A stretch of 64,000 nucleotides of DNA from NCBI RefSeq assembly GCF_003129925.1, contig NZ_QFFN01000008.1:1-64000 (forward strand). The letters are read 5' to 3'. Under the pieces are notes generated by a model, which saw only the letters and a program-made list of their open reading frames with translations, did no database searches and was not told the origin of the DNA. The stretch comes from Bifidobacterium catulorum. Its GTDB lineage: Bacteria; Actinomycetota; Actinomycetes; Actinomycetales; Bifidobacteriaceae. The position numbers were made by a program, and so were the translations under genes. Shown in pieces: positions 55,271 through 64,000 of the stretch (its first letter is position 1; each line of letters opens with the position of its first letter).

Positions 55271-55858
55271 TCATTCCTCAAGCGATTCGAACAGCACCTC
55301 GAATCCACGTGTCACGCCCGGACCGCCCACCTGCGAGACGTATTCCAGCAGCTCGGCCGACGCCGCGGTGTTCGCTATCAGCCATCGGCGCAGCTCCGGC
55401 GCGTGTTCGGCGATGTGCCACAGCACGTCCTCGTCGGTGTCCGGGTCGCTGGCCACCTGCGCGGTCAGCAGCAGCGGTGGCTCCGGCGGCTGCAGCCCGC
55501 GCGTCCTCGGTCGCTCGGCGGCCCTGGCCATGAGGCCCCGCATGGTTTTCATCCGCTTCGGCGCCGGGGGAGTGCGCTCCTGTCGCCTCTCTCGCTGCCG
55601 TTGCCTCATGGCCCGGGTCCAGGGGGCGGGCAGCTGTGTGACGTCCTGTATTCTGGCGTCGTGTATTCTGGCGTCGTGGATTCCGCGGGCATCGTCTCCT
55701 TTCCCCGCGTCTCGCACGGCTCGTGCACCCTCATCGGAGGGGTCGGCGAGGCCGCGGTCCTCGGCGTCGCGCGCCACCGTGCCGTGCAGCCGTTCGGTCG
55801 TGGATGCGCCCGGAACCCCGCGTCGTGGGCCGCGGGCCGTGCAGGCCCCGGGTCTCAT
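55271..55858 (-). CDS. Small protein with a variant leucine-rich-repeat-like C-terminus
   Basis: 195 aa if started at the ATG at 55858, which overlaps the preceding stop by 4 bp (ATGA). Residues 1-115 are basic and low-complexity, including a repeated IHDAR unit from a DNA tandem repeat near 55650-55690. The last 75 residues ([44 protein letters not shown]) resemble one helical unit of the variant LRR domain seen in bifidobacterial proteins. Alternative starts at 55609 (112 aa) are possible. Function unknown. Confidence 0.5.
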   Translation of the reverse strand: MRPGACTARGPRRGVPGASTTERLHGTVARDAEDRGLADPSDEGARAVRDAGKGDDARGIHDARIHDARIQDVTQLPAPWTRAMRQRQRERRQERTPPAPKRMKTMRGLMARAAERPRTRGLQPPEPPLLLTAQVASDPDTDEDVLWHIAEHAPELRRWLIANTAASAELLEYVSQVGGPGVTRGFEVLFESLEE

Positions 55859-56568
55859 GGCTTCCGCCGTCTCAGCCGCATCAGGGTCCGGACGCCGTCG
55901 CTGTGGTTCGGCCACCGCGGATTCTCCCACAGCGTCTGCAGACAGGCCTCCGCCCTCACCTCGTACCGCTCCATCAGCAGCGGCAGCAGCGATTCGGCCC
56001 CGGCGAGGATCTTGCCGCCCTCGTCCATGCACGCGATGTCGCATATCGTGCGAAGCGGCGAGGTGATGCGCAGCTGTCCCAGCCTCATCACATGGTCGGG
56101 CGGCGTCTTGCGGTTGTACACCGTTATCTGGCGGCCATGGGCCAGCGTCCGGTACCGCGAATTCGATATCAGGTCGAGACGGTAGGGAAAATCCCCGCCG
56201 ACCCATACCCATGCCGCCAGCGGTCCCGCGGCGATCGATCCGAACGGCACCATGCGGTTGACGATCGCCCCTCGTCCATACAGCGTGTCGGCATGGTCGT
56301 TCACGTACCCGCATTCGTCGTCCAGACCGACCAGCACGTCCTCGCCCAGCAGTCTGGACATGCCGATGCCGCCTGGGACGTCATCGACGTTGATCAACGG
56401 CGATCTGGGCGACTTCGACTTGGCGCGATTGGCGGGTCCGCCGCTCCCCGTATTCGCGCACGTCGGCTCCGCGCCTGCCGTTCCGGTCGTGCCCGTCGTC
56501 TTGGCCCCGTCCGTCATCGGACGTGTGGGTGGGGTGGTCGCCGTTGCGGCGATGGTCTGCGTATCCAT
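55855..56568 (-). CDS. Hypothetical protein resembling AbiEi-type/nuclease-linked N-terminal domains
   Basis: 237 aa. Residues 1-70 are low-complexity. The core reads MVPFGSIAAGPLAAWVWVGGDFPYRLDLISN then LRITSPLRTICDIACM; the T-S/T-P-x-RT-x-x-D-x-A pattern occurs in AbiEi-like antitoxins and in actinobacterial DUF559 proteins, but no nuclease domain follows here. No ribosome site is visible before the ATG; an internal start (MTDGAK or MSRLLG) may be used. It is coupled to the next gene. Assignment is tentative. Confidence 0.5.
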   Translation of the reverse strand: MDTQTIAATATTPPTRPMTDGAKTTGTTGTAGAEPTCANTGSGGPANRAKSKSPRSPLINVDDVPGGIGMSRLLGEDVLVGLDDECGYVNDHADTLYGRGAIVNRMVPFGSIAAGPLAAWVWVGGDFPYRLDLISNSRYRTLAHGRQITVYNRKTPPDHVMRLGQLRITSPLRTICDIACMDEGGKILAGAESLLPLLMERYEVRAEACLQTLWENPRWPNHSDGVRTLMRLRRRKP

Positions 56569-56619
56569 GCCTTGACGGTACCGTAATCGGCGCGGTGCCC
56601 GCCGTCCGGCCGGCGAAAA

Positions 56620-56685
56620 TGTGGATATGTGGATAAACCGCCCGTCCGTTCGGGGAAATGTGGATAACCGGCCGTCTTCTCCACA
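56620..56685. promoter_or_regulatory. Cluster of DnaA-box-like 9-mers upstream of metG
   Basis: TGTGGATAT (56620-56628), TGTGGATAA (56628-56636), TGTGGATAA (56659-56667) and TTCTCCACA (56677-56685). Two match the DnaA box TTATCCACA exactly on the minus strand, and two differ by one base. Four such boxes in 66 bp is far above chance. dnaA, dnaN or gyrB are not here, so this is probably not oriC; a DnaA titration or regulatory site for metG is inferred. Confidence 0.6.
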
Positions 56686-56789
56686 TCATCGGGACCGGTT
56701 CGTGGCCGTCCCCATTCCGTCCGACGCCCTCCGGTCCCGTCGCCAGCCCGTCCGCACCGTGTCAATGCCGGTACGGATAATCAGGACTT

Positions 56790-58652
56790 ATGAGTCATAT
56801 TCTTGTTAACGTTGCCTGGCCGTATGCGAACGGCCCCCGCCACATCGGCCACGTCGCCGGTTTCGGCGTCCCCTCCGACGTCTACGCGCGATACGAGCGC
56901 ATGAAGGGCAATGACGTGCTCATGGTCTCCGGAACCGACGAGCACGGCACCCCGATCCTGGTCGAGGCCGAGAAGGAGGGCGTCACCGCCCAGGAGCTCG
57001 CCAACCGCTACAACCGCGTCATCGCCAAGGACCTGTGCGACCTCGGCCTGAGCTACGACCTGTTCACCCGCACCACCACCGGCAACCACGAGCACGTGGT
57101 GCAGGAGCTGTTCAAGCAGTGTCTGGAGAACGGCTACATCTACAAGGGCACCCAGCAGGTGGCCATCAGCCCGTCCACCGGCCGCACCCTGCCCGACCGC
57201 TACATCGAAGGCGAATGCCCGATCTGCCACACCGAAGGCGCCCGCGGCGACCAGTGCGACGCCTGCGGCAACGAGCTCGACCCCATCGACCTCATCAACC
57301 CCGTCTCCAAGATCAACGGCGAGACCCCGCGCTTCGAGGAGACCGAACACTACTTCCTCGACCTGCCGGCGCTCGCCGAAGCCAACCTCGCATGGCTCAA
57401 GACCCGTGAGGGCTGGCGCACCGACGCCATCAAGTTCTCCATCGGCCTGTTCAAGGAGGTCAAGCCGCGCGCCATCACGCGAGACATCGACTGGGGCATC
57501 CCCGTGCCGGTGCCCGGCTGGATCGACAATCCGAACAAGAAGCTGTACGTATGGTTCGACGCCGTGATCGGCTACCTGTCGGCATCCATCGAATGGGCCC
57601 GCCGCAAGGGCGATCCCGAAGCATGGCGCGCCTGGTGGAACGACCCGGCCACCCCCGGCTACTACTTCATGGGCAAGGACAACATCACCTTCCACTCCCA
57701 GATCTGGCCCTCTGAGATGCTCGCCTACAACGGTCAGGGCTCCAAGGGCGGCGAGACCGGCCCGCTCGGCCCGCTCAACCTGCCCGAGCAGGTCGTCGCA
57801 TCCCAGTTCATGACCATGGAGGGCCGCAAGTTCAGCTCCTCGCGCGGCATCGTCATCTACGTGAAGGACATCCTCGCCCGCTATCCCGTGGACGCCGTGC
57901 GCTATTACATCTCCGTGGCCGGCCCCGAATCCTCCGACTCCGACTTCACGTGGGCCGAATTCGTGCGCCACAACAACGAGGAGCTCGCCGCGGCATGGGG
58001 CAACCTCGTCAACCGCGTGGCCAACCTCATCGCCAAGAACTTCGGTGCCATTCCCGCCATCGACGAGTCCAGGATCACCGACCAGGACCGCGCCCTGCTC
58101 GACGAATCCAAGGCCGCGTTCGACACCGTCGGCAACCTCATCGAGAAGCATCATCAGAAGGCCGCCCTCGCGGAGGCCATGCGCATCGTCGGCGAGATCA
58201 ACAAGTACATCTCCGCCATCGAACCGTGGAAGATCAAGGACGACGACGCCCGTCTCGGCACCGTGCTCCACGTGGCCGCGCAGGCCGTGTCCGACGCCAA
58301 CCACCTGCTCGCGCCGTTCCTGCCCCACTCCGCGCAGAAGGTGTGGGAGGCGCTCGGCGGCAAGGGCACGTTCTCCCCGCTGCCGCACATCGAGGAGGTC
58401 GAGGACCTCGACAGGCCCGGCTTCGAATACCCGATCATCACCGGCGACTACACGCTCGGTGTGAACGTGCATCCGTGGGCCAGCGAACCCATCGAGGTCG
58501 GCGCCGAGGTGCCGAAGCCGAAGCCGATCTTCGCGAAGATCCCGAAGGAGGCCGTGCAGGAGGAGCTCGACCGCTTCCAGGCCGAGCTCGACGCCCGCCG
58601 CGCCAAGGAGGCCGAACGCCTCGCCGCCGAAAAGGCCAAGCTCGCCGAGTGA
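56790..58652 (+). CDS. metG: Methionyl-tRNA synthetase
   Basis: 620 aa class I aminoacyl-tRNA synthetase. HIGH motif H18-I-G-H21 in [11 protein letters not shown]; zinc-binding [23 protein letters not shown]-equivalent K347-F-S-S-S-R-G; anticodon-binding helical domain after residue 400. The C-terminal tRNA-binding (Arc1p-like) domain of longer MetRS is absent; instead a charged helical tail ([30 protein letters not shown]) ends the protein. AGGA precedes the ATG closely. No T-box leader is evident. Confidence 0.95.
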   Translation: MSHILVNVAWPYANGPRHIGHVAGFGVPSDVYARYERMKGNDVLMVSGTDEHGTPILVEAEKEGVTAQELANRYNRVIAKDLCDLGLSYDLFTRTTTGNHEHVVQELFKQCLENGYIYKGTQQVAISPSTGRTLPDRYIEGECPICHTEGARGDQCDACGNELDPIDLINPVSKINGETPRFEETEHYFLDLPALAEANLAWLKTREGWRTDAIKFSIGLFKEVKPRAITRDIDWGIPVPVPGWIDNPNKKLYVWFDAVIGYLSASIEWARRKGDPEAWRAWWNDPATPGYYFMGKDNITFHSQIWPSEMLAYNGQGSKGGETGPLGPLNLPEQVVASQFMTMEGRKFSSSRGIVIYVKDILARYPVDAVRYYISVAGPESSDSDFTWAEFVRHNNEELAAAWGNLVNRVANLIAKNFGAIPAIDESRITDQDRALLDESKAAFDTVGNLIEKHHQKAALAEAMRIVGEINKYISAIEPWKIKDDDARLGTVLHVAAQAVSDANHLLAPFLPHSAQKVWEALGGKGTFSPLPHIEEVEDLDRPGFEYPIITGDYTLGVNVHPWASEPIEVGAEVPKPKPIFAKIPKEAVQEELDRFQAELDARRAKEAERLAAEKAKLAE

Positions 58653-58891
58653 TCAAGGGCTTGGAACCCCCGGTATCCGTGATTCGCGATTCGCAGCGCC
58701 AAACCGCTGTTGTGCGACGACGTTCCGCAATGACGTTCAACAATGACGCTCAACAATGGCGAAACGTCCGAAAGACGCTGCGAATCGCCGGTTCCGTGAT
58801 CGACGTCCCGTATCGCCGACGTCCCGTATCGCCGGGGCATTGCCATGCGGGGCCGCGTCGCCGAGACGGCACCCGCCGATTCGGATCGGGC
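58653..58891. other. Gap after metG
   Basis: 239 bp without a gene. A 16-mer GACGTCCCGTATCGCC is repeated in tandem at 58802 and 58818. No convincing terminator is found for metG here. Confidence 0.5.
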
Positions 58892-58949
58892 ATTCCCAGA
58901 AAACTCCAAGGTTTTTGCATCGTTTTGCCAAGGAACCGGTGTTTATATA
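58892..58949 (+). promoter_or_regulatory. Conserved promoter of candidate sRNA A
   Basis: The first 33 bp (58892-58924) match 59130-59162 at 32 of 33 positions and include GAAAAC-TCCAAG-GTTTTt, an inverted repeat. A TATATA -10-like box is at 58944-58949. The same order of elements precedes sRNA B, so both may answer to the same regulator. Confidence 0.6.
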
Positions 58950-58956
58950 GGAAATG

Positions 58957-59070
58957 TCAGCGGACAGCACCGCGGATGAGATTCCTCGGGAATCTGATAA
59001 CTTAACCCTTCTTCTCTCTTCTCTCTCTAGTAGCCCGGCGGCTTCTCTCCCGCCGGGCTTCTTCTTTTCT
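58957..59070 (+). ncRNA. Candidate small RNA A
   Basis: About 114 nt from the predicted start to a terminator at 59033-59070 (GCCCGGCGG paired with CCGCCGGGC, then TTCTTCTTTTC). The 5' part has an AGATTCC/GGAATCT hairpin. Between that and the terminator is an unpaired CU-rich stretch, ATAACTTAACCC followed by TTCTTCTCTCTTC, conserved in sRNA B. CU-rich loops of this type can base-pair with purine-rich ribosome sites (AGGAGA, AAGAAG). No ORF with a ribosome site is present. Trans-acting regulation is inferred. Confidence 0.55.
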
Positions 59071-59129
59071 TCGTCCCCCGTGGATCGTGGTTCGCGACCC
59101 TCTCCATGCGATATGCACCACGTTTCCAG

Positions 59130-59189
59130 ATTCCCAGAAAACTCCAAGGTTTTCGCATCGTTGTACCCAGAAACGGGTGGTTATATATA
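59130..59189 (+). promoter_or_regulatory. Conserved promoter of candidate sRNA B
   Basis: 33-bp block nearly identical to 58892-58924, with the perfect inverted repeat GAAAAC/GTTTTC, then TTGTAC (59161-59166), a 17-bp spacer and TATATA (59184-59189). Confidence 0.65.
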
Positions 59190-59195
59190 AATCGT

Positions 59196-59334
59196 CAGCA
59201 AGCAGTGAACACTGACAGTCCCACGGGCGGTGCGGCGAGTTCGCATCATCCGGTAAGCGGAATATAACTTAACCCTTCTTCTCTCTTCCTTTCTCTGATG
59301 ACCCGGTGGCCAACCCCCACCGGGTTTCTCATTT
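59196..59334 (+). ncRNA. Candidate small RNA B
   Basis: About 139 nt. Its 5' part differs from sRNA A, but it contains the same ATAACTTAACCC-TTCTTCTCTCTTC core (59263-59287) and a terminator ACCCGGTGG/CCACCGGGT (59301-59325) followed by TTCTC. The divergence of the 5' part with a conserved core, promoter and terminator position indicates two functional paralogues rather than a random repeat. The remaining gap to tatD (59335-59468) contains CACACCCGGCC-like sequence and no gene. Confidence 0.55.
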
Positions 59335-59468
59335 CCCGGCCCGCTGGCGCACCCGGCCCACTCACAACCGGCCCGCATACGCACACCCGGCCTCACGTGG
59401 CGCGCAACCCGTCCCATAGGACACGCAACCCAACCCGCGCGACGCCGCACATGCGCCATACTGGAGTC

Positions 59469-60419
59469 ATGTCAAAACACCATCGCAACCGCAGCTGGGC
59501 GCCCGCCCCGGAACCACTCTCCGAATGGACCATCGACAACCATACGCACGTCAAATCCGTCGTCCCGTTCTCCAGGGCGATGAGCCACGAGGCCGCGGCG
59601 AAGGGCCAGCCGCCCGTGCCCGTCTACACCGAGGCCGAACTGCTCGACATGGCCGCCTCCGTGGGCGTCACCCAGATCATCGACGTCGGCTGCGAATACC
59701 CGCATCTCCAGGACGCCATCGACCTCGCCCGGCAATTCCCCGGCCGCGTCCACGCCGCCATAGCCATCCACCCCAACGAATCCGTGCTCCACGGCCACCG
59801 CGGCGCCAAGGGGCCCGACGGCCTCGAACTCAAATACCAGCCCTGGCACGACATCGGCTTCGACGACGCGCTCGCCGAAGTCCGCCGCCTCGCCGTGGCG
59901 CATCCGGACATCGTTGTCGGCATCGGCGAGACGGGCCTCGACTTCTTCCGCACCGGCGACGCCGCCCGCGATTTCCAGCGCGAGGCGTTCCGCGCCCACA
60001 TCGCGCTCGCCAAGGAACTGAACCTGCCCATGCAGATCCACGACCGCGACGCCCACGCCGACTGCATCGACATCCTCCTCAGGGACGGCGCGCCCGACCG
60101 CACCGTGTTCCATTCGTTCTCCGGCGACGCCGCGATGGGCGAAATCGCCCGCGAGCAGGGCTGGTATCTCAGCTTCTCCGGCACCGTGAGCTATAAGGGC
60201 AACGACGGCATCCGCGCCGCGCTCGCGCTGACCCCTCGCGACCACATCCTCGTGGAGACCGACGCGCCGTATCTCACCGCCATGCCGTATCGCGGACGCA
60301 CGAACGCGCCGTACATGATTCCCTACACGCTCGTCGCCATGGCCGACGTGCTCGACATCCCCGTCGACGAGATGGCCGCCGTCGTTCGCGAGAACGCCCG
60401 TCGCGTGTATGGCATCTAG
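59469..60419 (+). CDS. tatD: TatD-family metal-dependent deoxyribonuclease
   Basis: 316 aa. Metal ligands and signatures in order: IDNHTHV (H25, H27), GIGETGLDFF, QIHDRDAH, VFHSFSGDA and VETDAPYL. TatD enzymes are 3'-5' exonucleases or tRNA/DNA hydrolases involved in DNA repair or degradation. The N-terminus is extended by about 20 residues before the first ligand. Start ATG at 59469; only GGAG two nt away is seen, so the exact start is uncertain. metG-tatD proximity is common in bacteria. Confidence 0.9.
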   Translation: MSKHHRNRSWAPAPEPLSEWTIDNHTHVKSVVPFSRAMSHEAAAKGQPPVPVYTEAELLDMAASVGVTQIIDVGCEYPHLQDAIDLARQFPGRVHAAIAIHPNESVLHGHRGAKGPDGLELKYQPWHDIGFDDALAEVRRLAVAHPDIVVGIGETGLDFFRTGDAARDFQREAFRAHIALAKELNLPMQIHDRDAHADCIDILLRDGAPDRTVFHSFSGDAAMGEIAREQGWYLSFSGTVSYKGNDGIRAALALTPRDHILVETDAPYLTAMPYRGRTNAPYMIPYTLVAMADVLDIPVDEMAAVVRENARRVYGI

Positions 60420-60620
60420 CGTGTGTACGGCCGCTAAGGCGTTAGGAAAACGTTAGGAAAAAACGGACGATTCCCAATGTTTGCAACGATTTAGGATGAT
60501 TGTCACTTTTTGTTGCCGTCTGGATTTACTAATTCCTTACGGCGGTGGTAGCGTGAATTGGCGTTGAGAAAACGTAAGGATGATGTGAATTCCTGATACT
60601 GAAAGTGTTGGAGGTTCCAA

Positions 60621-63203
60621 GTGACGGAGGAAGCCAAATCCTCCCCGGCCAAGACCGCCACGCCCAAGACCAAAAAAACCGGTACGGCGAAGGCGGGCAG
60701 GACGAAGGCGCGAAGTAAGGCGTCGATGACGGCCGAGGACACCGGGTCGCTGCTCCCCAAGGGGATTGTCAAACCGCCGAAGATATCACGGCACATCGTG
60801 ACTCCCGAGGAGAGGGAGGAGGCCGAGCGGGCCAGACGCGAGGCGAGCAAGGCCGAGAAGAAGGCCGCGAAGGTCCCGAAGACCCCGCTTGGGCGTTGGT
60901 GGCGCGGCGTGCAGAGCGGGCCGAACCGCATCCAGCTGGGCATGTGCATCGTCGCGTTGGGTGTCGTATACGGCGACATCGGCACATCGCCGCTGTACAT
61001 GGCGCAGTCGTTCCTCGCCGGGCAGGGCGGCATCCAGTACGCCGACCGGCAGTCCGTGCTCGGCATGCTGTCGCTGCTGTTCTGGTCGATCACGCTGATC
61101 ACCACCGTCAAATACGTGTTCATCGCCATGCGCATCGACAACAAGGGCGAGGGTGGCATCTTCGCCCTGTTCTCCATGGTGCGCCGCTTCGGCAAGTGGC
61201 TGGCCATTCCAGCCATGATCGGTGGCGCGGCGTTCCTCGCCGATTCGGTCCTTACGCCTGCCGTGTCCATATCGTCCGCCGTCGAGGGTCTGAAGACCAT
61301 CCCGCAGATCGCCCCCGTGTTCGACGGCAACGAGAACCTCACCCTGATGATCACCGTGGTCATCATCGTCGTGCTGTTCTGCATCCAGTCGCGCGGCACC
61401 GAGCGCATCGGCAAGGTGTTCGGCATCGTCGTCATGATCTGGTTCTCGTTCCTCGCCGTCGTCGGCATCGTCAACATCGGCGCGGACTGGAGCATCTTCG
61501 AGGCGCTCAACCCGTGGTACGGCATCGAGTTCCTGCTGTTCGACCCGGCCAACAAGGCCGGTCTCGCCATCATGGGCACCGTGTTCCTCGCCACCACCGG
61601 CGCCGAGGCCCTGTATTCCGACATGGGCCACGTCGGCCGCGGCAACATCTACGCCACGTGGCCGTTCATCAAGGTCGCCCTCGTGTTCAACTACTTCGGG
61701 CAGGGCGCGTGGATGCTGCGCAACCAGTCGAACACGGAACTCTACGACGTAAAAAGCCTCAACCCGTTCTTCCAGATGATGACCCCGAGCCTGCGATCCG
61801 TGGCGGTCGTGCTGTCGGTGGCGGCCGGCGTCATCGCCTCGCAGGCGCTCATCACCGGCGCGTTCACCATGATCTCCGAAGCCACCAGCCTCAACTGGAT
61901 GCCGCATCTTCAGGTGCGCTATCCGGCCCGCACCCGCGGCCAGCTGTACATCCCCACGGTGAATCTGGTGCTGTGCGTGGCCACGCTTTCGGTGCTCGCC
62001 ATCTTCCGTGATTCGGAACGTATCACCGCCGCATACGGTCTCGCGCTCACCATCACGATGATCACCACCACGATCCTGCTGGCCGCCTACATCTGGTGCG
62101 CGTGGAAGCGCCGCGTGTTCGCCATCGTGTTCGCCATCGTGTTCCTCGCCATCCAGATCCTGTTCTTCCTGGCGTCTATGTCGAAGTTCCTGCACGGCGG
62201 CTGGTTCACCATGCTGCTCACCCTGCTCATCCTCGGCGTCATGTATACGTGGGACCAGGGCACGAAGGTCGAACGGTCGCAGCGCCGCCACATGTGGCCG
62301 AAGGAGTTCCTGCCCGCGCTTGACGCGCTGCACCGCGACTTCAAGATCCCCTATTACGCCGACAACCTCGTCTATCTGACGTCCGACAACGAACTGCGTC
62401 GCCTCGACACGGACATCTTCTACTCCATCTTCGCCAACCATCCGAAACGCGCCCGCGCATGGTGGGCGGTGTCGGTGCAGGTGACCGACGACCCGTTCAC
62501 GCGCGAGTACTCCGTGGAGAACTTCGGCACCAGCTTCCTGTTCCGCGTGCGCATACGCCTCGGCTTCAAGGTCTCGCAGAACGTGGCCACGTATCTGCAC
62601 CAGATCATGCACGACCTCATCAAGGACGGCACGCTGCCGCGCCAGCGGTCGATGTACCCGAAGGTCGACGCCGACCCCGAGATCGGCACGATCCAGTACG
62701 TGCTCGTGCATAAGGCGCTGATGCCGGAATCGAAGATCACGTCGCGCGGCGCCACGTCGCTGCGGGTGAAGTACGCGATCCGCCATGTGGCCGGCAACCC
62801 GGTCAAGTGGTTCGGACTCACGGCGTATAATCCCGTCGTCGAGATCCAGCCCCTGTTCGTCTCCACGCACAAGGTGCCGGGACTCAAGCGTGTGGCGCTG
62901 CGTAAGCCGAAGCGGCCCGTCACCTTGCAGCAGATCCGCGCCGAGCAGCGAGAGGAGATGGAAAACGCCCGCGCCGCCGAGATCTCCGCAAGGGAAAGCG
63001 ATGAATACCGCGGGAAATCCGTCGATTCCGAGATCTCCGACGACGCCGAGCCCACGACCGCGGCCCCGAAGGTCAAGTCCCGGTCATCCAAGGACGACGG
63101 ATCCGCCGCGGCAGCAACGACCGGGGAAAAACCCAGGTCGGCGACGTCGGCCAAACCCAAGGTCGCGCGTCGGGCTCCGGCCTCCATCGATGCCATCGAA
63201 TGA
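60621..63203 (+). CDS. kup: Kup-type potassium transporter
   Basis: 860 aa from a GTG after TTGGAGGTTCCAA. The Kup core (about residues 105-560) has 12 TM helices and the signature LGVVYGDIGTSPLYMAQ and MGTVFLATTGAEALYSDMGH; the soluble C-terminal domain runs to about 770. Both ends are unusually long: 100 Lys/Ala/Thr-rich residues in front and about 90 charged, Ser/Ala-rich residues behind, probably disordered. It gives a constitutive K+ uptake route beside the inducible Kdp. The 201-bp upstream gap has repeated CGTTAGGAAAA words (60437-60461), of unknown use. Confidence 0.92.
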   Translation: MTEEAKSSPAKTATPKTKKTGTAKAGRTKARSKASMTAEDTGSLLPKGIVKPPKISRHIVTPEEREEAERARREASKAEKKAAKVPKTPLGRWWRGVQSGPNRIQLGMCIVALGVVYGDIGTSPLYMAQSFLAGQGGIQYADRQSVLGMLSLLFWSITLITTVKYVFIAMRIDNKGEGGIFALFSMVRRFGKWLAIPAMIGGAAFLADSVLTPAVSISSAVEGLKTIPQIAPVFDGNENLTLMITVVIIVVLFCIQSRGTERIGKVFGIVVMIWFSFLAVVGIVNIGADWSIFEALNPWYGIEFLLFDPANKAGLAIMGTVFLATTGAEALYSDMGHVGRGNIYATWPFIKVALVFNYFGQGAWMLRNQSNTELYDVKSLNPFFQMMTPSLRSVAVVLSVAAGVIASQALITGAFTMISEATSLNWMPHLQVRYPARTRGQLYIPTVNLVLCVATLSVLAIFRDSERITAAYGLALTITMITTTILLAAYIWCAWKRRVFAIVFAIVFLAIQILFFLASMSKFLHGGWFTMLLTLLILGVMYTWDQGTKVERSQRRHMWPKEFLPALDALHRDFKIPYYADNLVYLTSDNELRRLDTDIFYSIFANHPKRARAWWAVSVQVTDDPFTREYSVENFGTSFLFRVRIRLGFKVSQNVATYLHQIMHDLIKDGTLPRQRSMYPKVDADPEIGTIQYVLVHKALMPESKITSRGATSLRVKYAIRHVAGNPVKWFGLTAYNPVVEIQPLFVSTHKVPGLKRVALRKPKRPVTLQQIRAEQREEMENARAAEISARESDEYRGKSVDSEISDDAEPTTAAPKVKSRSSKDDGSAAAATTGEKPRSATSAKPKVARRAPASIDAIE

Positions 63204-63283
63204 TGGGTATAGACATCGGGTATAGACAACGGCTATAACGGGCGTTGGCGATTTGCGGCGTTCAGCCTGTATCGTAGATGATT

Positions 63284-64000
63284 ATGTGCAGACTGTTGGG
63301 ATATGCGACCTCGGGTGACAATCAGAGCCTCGACGACGTCTTGACGTCCTCGCAGCTCGAAACGTTCCAACAGATGGCGATAATCCACAACGACGGGTGG
63401 GGCGCCGCCCTCGTCACCGACCCGCCCGAGCCGGCCGGCATCTACGACGGGGGAGCGCCCACGCCGTCCGCCAACGTGAGCATCTACAAATCCACGTCGT
63501 CGGCCTACGCCGACCCGGTGTTCCGTTCCATCGAATGCCAGGGCGCCCGCGGCGGCCTGTATCATCTTCGTCTGGCGTCGTCGAACCTGCCGCTCATCAT
63601 GGAGAACCAGCAGCCGTTCTTCGCCGACGGCGTCTCATTCATCCACAACGGCGACATCAGCGACCTCAATCAGCGCAACATCGTCCGGGCGCCAAGCAAG
63701 CCGGTCTCCGAACTCGACATGCTGCGCACGGGCGGCAAAAGCGATTCCGCCGTGTATTTCGCGTTGGTGCTGTCGTATTATCACAAGGGTCTTGAACTCC
63801 ATGACGCCGTGCGCGAGGCCATCGCCGACCTGCGGGGACTGTGCCCGCGCTCGTCGTACAACTGCATGATCCAGACGGGCGACACGTACATCTGCGTGCA
63901 CGCGGTCGGCAGTCTCAAACCCGAGAAGGAGATCGAGGAGCTGTACGCCCGCTATGGGCAGGCCGAGCACGCCGCCGACTACCGCCGCATCCGTTATCGT
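63284..64000 (+). CDS. Class II glutamine amidotransferase (5' part)
   Basis: 239 codons, open to the window edge. After removal of Met1, Cys2 becomes the N-terminal nucleophile (MCRLLGY), followed by NDGWGAAL, HLRLAS, NQQPF and FIHNGDI, the family pattern of class II glutamine amidotransferases. A stand-alone amidotransferase of the YafJ/EgtC type is most likely; the missing 3' end prevents a firm choice. No strong ribosome site is seen. The gap before it has GGGTATAGACA repeated at 63206 and 63219. Confidence 0.8.
   Translation, partial: MCRLLGYATSGDNQSLDDVLTSSQLETFQQMAIIHNDGWGAALVTDPPEPAGIYDGGAPTPSANVSIYKSTSSAYADPVFRSIECQGARGGLYHLRLASSNLPLIMENQQPFFADGVSFIHNGDISDLNQRNIVRAPSKPVSELDMLRTGGKSDSAVYFALVLSYYHKGLELHDAVREAIADLRGLCPRSSYNCMIQTGDTYICVHAVGSLKPEKEIEELYARYGQAEHAADYRRIRYR

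Noticed and set aside
54052-55308. N-terminal extension of ppk to 1164 residues
   Set aside because: The extension overlaps rsmI on the other strand, is low-complexity, and the PPK1 family starts at MAQIF-type sequence.
55859-56314. Longer version of the 55271 gene
   Set aside because: The upstream part overlaps the 55855-56568 gene in another frame; the ATGA overlap at 55858 gives a natural start.
56620-56685. Chromosomal origin oriC
   Set aside because: No dnaA, dnaN, recF or gyrB genes and no AT-rich unwinding region beside the boxes.

Overview
The window comes from a high-GC actinobacterium, most likely a Bifidobacterium. I infer this from the gene families and codon use: an FTR1/Tp34/DUF2318 iron-uptake cluster, a mycobacterial-type MutT1 (Nudix plus histidine phosphatase) beside ppk, YhgE/Pip pairs, zinc-ribbon membrane proteins and a THUMP-like methyltransferase. 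There is no 16S gene here, so the species is not fixed by the sequence.

Layout. 0.3-8.7 kb: an iron-acquisition operon (FTR1 permease, Tp34/P19-like lipoprotein, DUF2318 membrane protein with CxxC pairs, two FtsX-type permeases, an ABC ATPase and an FMN-binding lipoprotein), interrupted by GGCTCCC palindromic repeats. 8.8-25.1 kb: three paralogous zinc-ribbon/one-TM/coiled-coil proteins that bracket a defence-like island. The island holds a Nudix hydrolase, a PLD-helicase-DUF3427 protein, a McrB-like AAA+ motor with a McrC/LlaJI-like nuclease, two homologous small proteins behind the same 15-bp inverted repeat, a relic of the helicase 3' end, and a Schlafen AlbA_2-type gene framed by direct copies of its own operator module. 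25.3-35.1 kb: RecQ with an Arg/Gly-rich tail, DUF4186, two related membrane proteins, and a TetR-YhgE-YhgE operon behind tandem inverted repeats. 35.1-36.1 kb: a dense cluster of palindromic repeats around a 122-residue DUF559 endonuclease gene, which lies between 32-bp perfect terminal inverted repeats. 36.0-40.0 kb: a membrane protein, an aminotransferase and a THUMP-like methyltransferase carrying in-frame tandem repeats.

40.3-48.9 kb: a complete kdp locus (a 30-residue small protein, kdpF, A, B, C, D, E) preceded by a long structured leader. 48.9-56.6 kb: a repeat array, tRNA-Lys, a conserved hypothetical, mutT1, ppk1, rsmI and two coupled hypothetical genes. 56.6-64 kb: a cluster of DnaA-box-like 9-mers, metG, a tandem pair of candidate small RNAs with a shared promoter and CU-rich core, tatD, a long Kup potassium transporter, and the 5' part of a class II glutamine amidotransferase cut by the window edge.

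The systems that look least described are: (1) the DUF559 nuclease element and its dispersed palindromes, whose inner hairpins change sequence but keep pairing; (2) the tandem sRNA pair; (3) the duplicated small-protein units and operator-flanked AlbA_2 gene inside the defence island; (4) the kdp leader RNA and its 30-residue protein. All statements rest on reading the sequence; no database search or folding program was run.
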